NCBI GenBank assembly: GCA_027038805.1
Contig: JALWGO010000189.1
Span: forward strand, 1 to 10,075
Direction of reading: 5' to 3'
DNA length: 10,075 nucleotides
DNA from: Thermoprotei archaeon
Lineage (GTDB): Archaea; Thermoproteota; Thermoprotei_A; Sulfolobales; WANQ01
The notes beneath the pieces were generated by a model. It saw only the letters and a program-made list of their open reading frames with translations, was not told where the DNA came from and did no database searches. Numbering within the stretch: the first letter of the stretch is position 1; each line of letters starts with the position of its first letter. Positions 6,012 through 10,075 of this stretch are shown here, piece by piece. The position numbers and the translations under genes are program-made.

Positions 6012-6137
6012 TTGGAGATAGATAGACAACATATTGTGAGGATATGTAGAGAGGAATGCATTGAAATGGGTTATTCTGGCGATGCATTTAAAGACTGTGT
6101 TGACGAGTGTGTTAGAAGAGTTTTATTGAATCGTTAG
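6012..6137 (+). CDS. Twin-CX3C cysteine microprotein, function unknown
   Basis: A 41-codon reading frame starts at TTG 6012 after a GGGGTGA ribosome binding site (5994-6000) eleven bases upstream. An in-frame GTG at 5997 would extend it to 46 codons but lies inside that motif. The predicted protein has four cysteines in two CX3C pairs, C12-R-E-E-C16 and C29-V-D-E-C33, separated by 12 residues. The flanks are rich in Arg, Glu and Asp, with hydrophobic residues spaced as in amphipathic helices. This suggests a helical hairpin held by two disulfides, or a four-cysteine metal site. Eukaryotic small Tim chaperones use a similar twin CX3C spacing, but I claim no relationship. There is no signal peptide or membrane segment. 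The stop is 12 bases before the M50 protease gene on the same strand, suggesting co-transcription. I do not recognise the family. Confidence 0.7.
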   Translation: MEIDRQHIVRICREECIEMGYSGDAFKDCVDECVRRVLLNR

Positions 6138-6149
6138 TGGTAATGTATT

Positions 6150-6716
6150 ATGTATGCTAAAGAATACTATATGCTACTACTGTCAGCACTAGCTGTAGGA
6201 TTCTCTATAACTGGTTTCACAGTATTCACTAACCCGATTATGGGGCTAGTCATGATTCTATTACTAGCTATTAGCTTTACTTTACATGAAATATTTCACA
6301 GAATTGAAGCAAAAAGATTAGGTTACATAGCTTTTTACAGGATAAATAAGATGGGGTTTCTTTTAACCCTAGTAAGCTTCTTTCTACCCTTTAAGATAAT
6401 AGCACCTGGTGAAGTAGCTTTTTACTCAATATACAAGGTACCCTCTATTAGAGATATAGCAACTATATCACTTGTAGGACCATTGTCCAATATATTATTA
6501 GCCGTTGTTCTTAAGATTACTGGTATTATACTCGTCATGCAGGGAGCCAATAACTATATCGTAGACTTAATGTTAAGGATAGGATCGTTTAATGGATACA
6601 TAGCATTCTTCAACTTGATACCCATCCCTCCGCTTGATGGTTCAAAAATAGTTAAGTACTCATTATTCCTATGGTTCGTATTACTAATACTATCAACTAT
6701 TATGTTCATTATATAG
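6150..6716 (+). CDS. Compact M50-family (site-2 protease-like) membrane metalloprotease
   Basis: This 188-residue protein is mostly hydrophobic, with roughly five membrane-spanning stretches (about 8-27, 30-46, 68-84, 104-130 and 168-188) plus a hydrophobic segment around the C-terminal motif. The zinc site HEIFH lies at residues 46-50 in a membrane helix (TLHEIFHRIEAKRLG). The second signature, NLIPIPPLDG, is at 155-164 and supplies the third ligand, Asp163. A GPLSN element at 110-114 matches the conserved GPxxN of the family. Such enzymes cleave transmembrane segments of substrate proteins, often regulators. No PDZ or CBS domain is present, so this is a minimal member. It follows the twin-CX3C microprotein by 12 bases, with only a weak ribosome binding site (GTGGT near 6138), which fits translational coupling. 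Its 3' end overlaps nnr by 24 bases tail to tail. The substrate is unknown. Confidence 0.88.
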   Translation: MYAKEYYMLLLSALAVGFSITGFTVFTNPIMGLVMILLLAISFTLHEIFHRIEAKRLGYIAFYRINKMGFLLTLVSFFLPFKIIAPGEVAFYSIYKVPSIRDIATISLVGPLSNILLAVVLKITGIILVMQGANNYIVDLMLRIGSFNGYIAFFNLIPIPPLDGSKIVKYSLFLWFVLLILSTIMFII

Positions 6717-8270
6717 AACTAATCTTCTATACGGGTATTCCTCAGCTTCCAGGAATACCTTAGGGATGTATTCTATTAGATCTAGCGCAGTAATCCTTTC
6801 ACCAAAATTCTTAAAGGCCATGTCCCCGGCTTTACCATTTATGTAAGCTGCAACTTGAGCTGCATAATAAGGATCTACGCCTCTAGCTATAAGTGCCGCC
6901 ACTATACCTGTAAGGACATCCCCCGTTCCTCCAACACTCATTCCAGGATTTCCCGTCTTGTTTAATCTATATTTTTCTCTATTACATATCACATCTACGG
7001 GGCCTTTGAGTAAAACTATTGCATTGTGTTTTTCTGAAATACTTTTACATATATTTATTCTTTCTTTTAATCTACTTTCCTTAACAACATCTTTCCTACC
7101 AAGTAATATTAGTGCTTCGCCTAAGTGTGGCGTTAGAATGGCTCTTCCACCTAACTCGATGTTAACATTGGCTATGTGCTTTAATGCATCTGCATCTACT
7201 ACTACATTTTTATTCAATGAAATAATTGTTTTCAATGCTTCAATAACGAATTCTCTTGTCTCTTCACTTAAACCTAAACCCGGACCCAATACTATTGCAT
7301 GCGGACGAAATGCTAAGAGAGCTTCTCGCAGACTCCCTATATCCTTTAAGCTGAAGACTTCTCCATCCACACTATGGACAATAAGATTTGGCGAGAAAGT
7401 AGCAATAGTTCTCGCAACAGAACTAGGAGCTAGAACAAAGGCTAAGTCAGCACCGCTACGTAAAGCTGCAAGAGCCGAGAGAGCGGGAGCACCACTATAA
7501 AGTTTTGACCCTCCTACTACTAGTACTCTTCCTCCAACTCCCTTATGGGCATCTACGGGTTTTCTAGGTATTCTATATTTTACGTCACCTGGGCCGACAT
7601 ATAGTTCTGCTTCAACTGGTATTCCGATTTCGGCAACGATTATTTCTCCCGTGTATTCTCTTGCTTGAAGAAGACCAGATTTTAGCCTATGCATTGTAAT
7701 CGTTATATCAGCTTTTACTGCTATATCTGATACCTTACCTGTGTCTGGATCAACACCCGTTGGAACATCTATTGCTATCTTAAGGCCACGGCTTTCATTA
7801 AATACCATAACCGCCGTTTTGATAGGTTCTCTGAGTTCTCCACGTACGCCAGTACCTAACATAGCATCTATTAAAACATCTGCACTATATGGTTTGAGTC
7901 TTTTCGGATCCTTTATTTTCTCTATTTTAATATTTAAATCCATTCTTTCGATTACTTCCAGATTAAACAACGTATCAGGTGATGAAATTAGAGATCTATC
8001 GTATAATAATAACACGTAAACCTTCGCTCCCATAGCTGCTAGATGTCTTGCGGCAACAAGACCATCACCTCCGTTCCCTCCCTTTCCTACGAACACTACT
8101 ATTTCCTTGCCATATACATCGCCGCCTAATTTAGTAGCAGATACCCGTGCAACTTCTTTACCAGCATTCTCCATCAGTAAAAGTAACGGGATACCCAGCC
8201 ATACACTATTGGTTTCATAAATACGCATCTCTATAGTAGATATTGTATCGATAACTGTGATATCTTTCAC
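6693..8270 (-). CDS. nnr: Bifunctional NAD(P)HX epimerase / NAD(P)HX dehydratase
   Basis: This 525-residue cytoplasmic enzyme repairs hydrated NADH and NADPH, damaged forms that build up readily at high temperature. The N-terminal YjeF-type epimerase domain (about 1-220) interconverts the R and S forms. It contains MENAG (33-37), the loop VGKGGNGGDGLVAARHLAAM (61-80), LIDAMLGTGVRGELREP and AIDVPTGVDPDTG (167-178). The C-terminal ribokinase-like dehydratase domain (about 235-505) uses ADP or ATP. It shows VLGPGLG (327-333), VVDADAL (357-363), LTPHLGE (379-385), LLKGP (420-424), and NPGMSVGGTGDVLTG (441-455) with the catalytic Asp451. All key motifs are intact. The GTG at 8270 follows GGGGATG at a suitable distance. 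The gene lies 39 bases after the unknown 8310-8801 gene, probably on one transcript. Confidence 0.96.
   Translation of the reverse strand: MKDITVIDTISTIEMRIYETNSVWLGIPLLLLMENAGKEVARVSATKLGGDVYGKEIVVFVGKGGNGGDGLVAARHLAAMGAKVYVLLLYDRSLISSPDTLFNLEVIERMDLNIKIEKIKDPKRLKPYSADVLIDAMLGTGVRGELREPIKTAVMVFNESRGLKIAIDVPTGVDPDTGKVSDIAVKADITITMHRLKSGLLQAREYTGEIIVAEIGIPVEAELYVGPGDVKYRIPRKPVDAHKGVGGRVLVVGGSKLYSGAPALSALAALRSGADLAFVLAPSSVARTIATFSPNLIVHSVDGEVFSLKDIGSLREALLAFRPHAIVLGPGLGLSEETREFVIEALKTIISLNKNVVVDADALKHIANVNIELGGRAILTPHLGEALILLGRKDVVKESRLKERINICKSISEKHNAIVLLKGPVDVICNREKYRLNKTGNPGMSVGGTGDVLTGIVAALIARGVDPYYAAQVAAYINGKAGDMAFKNFGERITALDLIEYIPKVFLEAEEYPYRRLVLYNEHNS
6734..6759. repeat. Perfect 9-bp inverted repeat after the M50 gene, inside nnr
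   Basis: Arms at 6734-6742 (GGTATTCCT) and 6751-6759 (AGGAATACC) are exact complements, with an eight-base loop, CAGCTTCC. It begins 18 bases past the M50 protease stop, so the plus-strand transcript could end in this hairpin. On the minus strand it lies in the last codons of nnr. No T-run follows on the plus strand, so a terminator role is only a guess. Confidence 0.5.
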
Positions 8271-8309
8271 TAAGCATCCCCTTCGAAAGCCAAGGTTAGT
8301 ATAGGTAAA

Positions 8310-8801
8310 TTATTTGTATGGAATTGATATAGTCTTTTCTGCTTGTTGTAACCTCGTAGTTTTTATAAATTCCGGTAGTTTCTCTATTACTTGTTCAAGA
8401 TCCATTTTAATTGATCTTTTTGTACCTTCTTTCTTTATTATAACGTACTCGCCTTTCGATGATTCCAAAAGGAGTACTTTCCATTCTACAAGTGATCCAT
8501 AAATTTTCAACAACATTATATAACTATACTTTTCTCTAGATGAACGAATATTTGGAAATATTATGTAGGCCTCTTGAGTCTTCTTTATACAATACAAGTC
8601 ACCGTAGACTTCTATGTCTTTTTTAACTATTCTCTCTAGGGTATTTGCATTTAAGAATATTATTCTATCCCTATTAACACTTAGATAACACAATTCTTTT
8701 AAATCTAGCTCAGGTATAAGATCACATGCCCTTCTAATTGTTTCTCCTAGGATTGCCGCTTTACACTCGTATTCGGGGTCTATTAGCTTTATCTTTGTCA
8801 C
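8310..8801 (-). CDS. Hypothetical protein, 163 residues
   Basis: I do not recognise this protein. It begins at GTG 8801, the only in-frame start near the 5' end, because an in-frame TAG lies shortly upstream. There is no clear Shine-Dalgarno motif separate from the start codon, so a leaderless or weakly initiated message is possible. The N-terminal third looks helical (about residues 14-40, KAAILGETIRRACDLIPELD onward). The middle (about 45-125) alternates hydrophobic and charged residues in a way that suggests beta strands. The C-terminus (about 130-155) returns to helix. Four cysteines (13, 26, 38, 71) form no known motif, and there is no signal peptide or membrane segment. Base and codon use resemble the neighbours. 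It sits 39 bases upstream of nnr, so the two are probably co-transcribed. No function can be stated. Confidence 0.8.
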   Translation of the reverse strand: MTKIKLIDPEYECKAAILGETIRRACDLIPELDLKELCYLSVNRDRIIFLNANTLERIVKKDIEVYGDLYCIKKTQEAYIIFPNIRSSREKYSYIMLLKIYGSLVEWKVLLLESSKGEYVIIKKEGTKRSIKMDLEQVIEKLPEFIKTTRLQQAEKTISIPYK

Positions 8802-8874
8802 ACCTTAACACTCTCATTAATTCCCTAGTACCTATCTGACTAATAAGCACTTTTAGGAAAACATTAGAAAATAG

Positions 8875-8893
8875 GTATTACTAAGTATTACTA
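8875..8893. repeat. Two tandem GTATTACTA units, 10-bp period
   Basis: GTATTACTA occurs at 8875-8883 and again at 8885-8893, one base apart, so the copies repeat every 10 bp, close to one DNA helical turn. They lie in the spacer upstream of the unknown gene, about 75-90 bases before its start. Such spacing suits a protein-binding site, but in AT-rich sequence a chance repeat is also plausible. Confidence 0.4.
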
Positions 8894-8900
8894 TATATAC

Positions 8901-8910
8901 TAAAAACAAC
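8901..8910 (-). terminator. Possible T-rich terminator after rtcB
   Basis: GTTGTTTTTA on the minus strand, about 30 bases after the rtcB stop, preceded by a second T-rich stretch, TCTCTTTT (8934-8927). Archaeal termination often relies on T-rich tracts without a hairpin. The call rests on composition and position only. Confidence 0.3.
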
Positions 8911-8940
8911 TTATATATCATTACTTAAAAGAGATTAGAC

Positions 8941-10075
8941 TTAGCCTTTTGCCACTCCTATTGGTCTAAGCCTAGCTACTAACTTTGCTATCCTTACCTC
9001 ATTGGCTACAAGTGCAACTCTATCAACGTCTTTATATGCTTGAGGAGCTTCTTCGGAGACTACTCTGCGTGTTGCAGCGCGTATGTATATTCCTTGTTTA
9101 CCTAGTTGCGATTCTATTTCGGAAGCTCTGAATCTCCTTATTGCTGCGTGTCTCGAGAGCCATCTGCCTGCTCCATGGGGTGCGGAATACCAGGTCCTAG
9201 CACCTTCCGGTATACCTACCATTACATAGCTTGCTGTACCCATTGAACCGGGTATTAATACTACTTGACCTATTGGCTGATGATCTTTTGGTATCTCTGG
9301 ATGACCTGGTGGAAAAGCTCTTGTTGCCCCCTTCCTATGCACTATGACCTTCATCCTCTTACCGTCTACTACGTGTTCCTCTATTTTTGCTATGTTATGA
9401 GCAACATCATATACTATTTGTAGGTCGAGCTTGTCTGGATCTACATGGAAGACCTCACGAAAACTTTCACGAACCCAGTGAGTTATCAATTGTCTATTTG
9501 TCCAGGCATAGTTGGCGGCTGCACTCATTGCTGCAAAATAGTCTTGTGCCTCTCTGGTATTCCATGGTACTGATGCAAGTTCTCTATCTGGAGGTCTTAT
9601 ACCATATTTTCTCATAGCCCTCTCCATTAGGAGGAGGTAGTCGCTTGCTACTTGGTGTCCTAGACCTCTTGATCCTGTGTGAACCATTACTGTAACTTGC
9701 CCTTCTTCTAATCCTAAGTGTTTGGCGATATTCCTATCGTATATTCTATCAACTACTTGTACCTCAAGGAAATGGTTTCCGCTTCCCAATGTACCAAGTT
9801 GTGGTGCCCCACGCTCTTTTGCTCTACGTGACACCTTACTTGAATCCGCTGTCTTCATTGAGCCTCGTTCCTCGATGTGTTCGGGATCAGTTGGCCAACC
9901 ATAACCTCTACGTATAGCCCATTCAACTCCTTCATCTAGTACTTTATTTAACTCATCTATAGATAATCTTACCTTTCCTCTACTTCCTACACCGCTAGGT
10001 ACGTTCCTAAATATTGTATCAACGAGTTCTTTGAGTTTGGGTCTAACATCATCATATGTGAGATTTGTTCGTAGT
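8941..10075 (-). CDS. rtcB: RNA-splicing ligase RtcB, N-terminus beyond the window
   Basis: RtcB joins a 2',3'-cyclic phosphate or 3'-phosphate end to a 5'-hydroxyl end using GTP and Mn2+, and seals tRNA halves after intron removal in archaea. The frame is open to the right edge and shows 377 codons of a protein usually near 480, so about 100 N-terminal residues, including the metal-binding Cys of the GCGM region, are outside. Visible active-site elements are GSGNHFLEVQ (His at visible residue 101), VMVHTGSRGLGHQ (His 132), VAHNIAK (His 226) and APHGAGR (His 300), the predicted guanylated histidine. Spacing between these is within a residue of the Pyrococcus enzyme. An internal Met at 9858 is not the start: upstream codons encode conserved RtcB sequence (FRNVPSGVGSRGKVRLS). 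No intein interrupts the visible part. Confidence 0.96.
   Translation of the reverse strand, partial: LRTNLTYDDVRPKLKELVDTIFRNVPSGVGSRGKVRLSIDELNKVLDEGVEWAIRRGYGWPTDPEHIEERGSMKTADSSKVSRRAKERGAPQLGTLGSGNHFLEVQVVDRIYDRNIAKHLGLEEGQVTVMVHTGSRGLGHQVASDYLLLMERAMRKYGIRPPDRELASVPWNTREAQDYFAAMSAAANYAWTNRQLITHWVRESFREVFHVDPDKLDLQIVYDVAHNIAKIEEHVVDGKRMKVIVHRKGATRAFPPGHPEIPKDHQPIGQVVLIPGSMGTASYVMVGIPEGARTWYSAPHGAGRWLSRHAAIRRFRASEIESQLGKQGIYIRAATRRVVSEEAPQAYKDVDRVALVANEVRIAKLVARLRPIGVAKG

Larger units (their letters stand above)
8802..8940. other. AT-rich spacer between rtcB and the unknown gene
   Basis: This 139-bp stretch holds no reading frame. On the minus strand it has T-rich runs after the rtcB stop (TCTCTTTT near 8934-8927 and GTTGTTTTTA at 8910-8901), which could serve as an archaeal T-rich terminator. 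Several TATA-like stretches follow, including GTATATATAG near 8901-8892 and GCTTATTAG near 8847-8839. The latter is best placed to serve the gene starting at 8801. A 10-bp direct repeat is described separately. Confidence 0.45.

Noticed and set aside
8941..9858. RtcB as a complete 305-residue protein starting at the Met at 9858
   Set aside because: The frame stays open to the right edge and the upstream codons encode conserved RtcB sequence, so the gene is simply cut by the window edge.
8941..10075. Intein within rtcB
   Set aside because: Some archaeal RtcB genes carry inteins, but all visible active-site blocks are at normal spacing with no insertion. The unseen N-terminal part cannot be judged.
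1..10075. CRISPR arrays, transposons, tRNA or rRNA genes, defence systems
   Set aside because: No regularly spaced repeats, terminal inverted repeats, transposase motifs, tRNA cloverleaf sequences or defence-gene motifs were seen. The window is nearly filled by housekeeping genes.

Overview
The window most likely comes from a hyperthermophilic crenarchaeon, probably of the Desulfurococcales (Staphylothermus/Desulfurococcus-like). Evidence: archaeal-type ribosomal proteins (S4e, L32e, L19e, zinc-type S14), an RNase P Rpp29 subunit inside the ribosomal operon, GGTGA/GAGGTGA Shine-Dalgarno motifs, frequent GTG/TTG starts, TATA-type promoters, moderate-to-low GC and compact gene packing. The genus assignment is inference.

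Region 1 (about 1-5950, minus strand) is a long ribosomal protein operon. In transcription order it reads L22, S3, L29, RNase P component 1 (Rpp29), S17, L14, L24, S4e, L5, S14, S8, L6, L32e, then the 5' end of L19e, which runs off the left edge. Genes overlap by up to 14 nt or are separated by at most about 25 nt, and most have recognisable Shine-Dalgarno motifs. S14 (54 codons) is a short gene that is easily missed. The first 12 codons of L19e are in one frame and the rest in another, so the gene carries an apparent frameshift. The operon opens with L22 behind its own TATA box. S19 and L2, the usual upstream neighbours in archaea, are not there.

Region 2 (about 5890-6720, plus strand) is a divergent pair. 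A 41-codon microprotein with a twin CX3C cysteine pattern is followed 12 nt later by a compact site-2-type (M50) intramembrane metalloprotease. The microprotein is the least explained gene in the window and its pairing with the protease is the best candidate for something undescribed.

Region 3 (about 6690-8801, minus strand) holds a bifunctional NAD(P)HX epimerase/dehydratase (Nnr), whose 3' end overlaps the protease gene tail to tail by 24 bp, and an unrecognised 163-aa protein upstream of it. A perfect 9-bp inverted repeat lies just past the protease stop, inside the nnr coding sequence.

Region 4 (8802-10075) is a 139-bp AT-rich spacer containing a 10-bp-period direct repeat, followed by most of rtcB, the RNA-splicing ligase, whose N-terminal roughly 100 codons lie beyond the right edge. 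Apart from the protease pair, the window is translation, RNA-processing and metabolite-repair housekeeping. I see no mobile element, CRISPR array, tRNA or rRNA.
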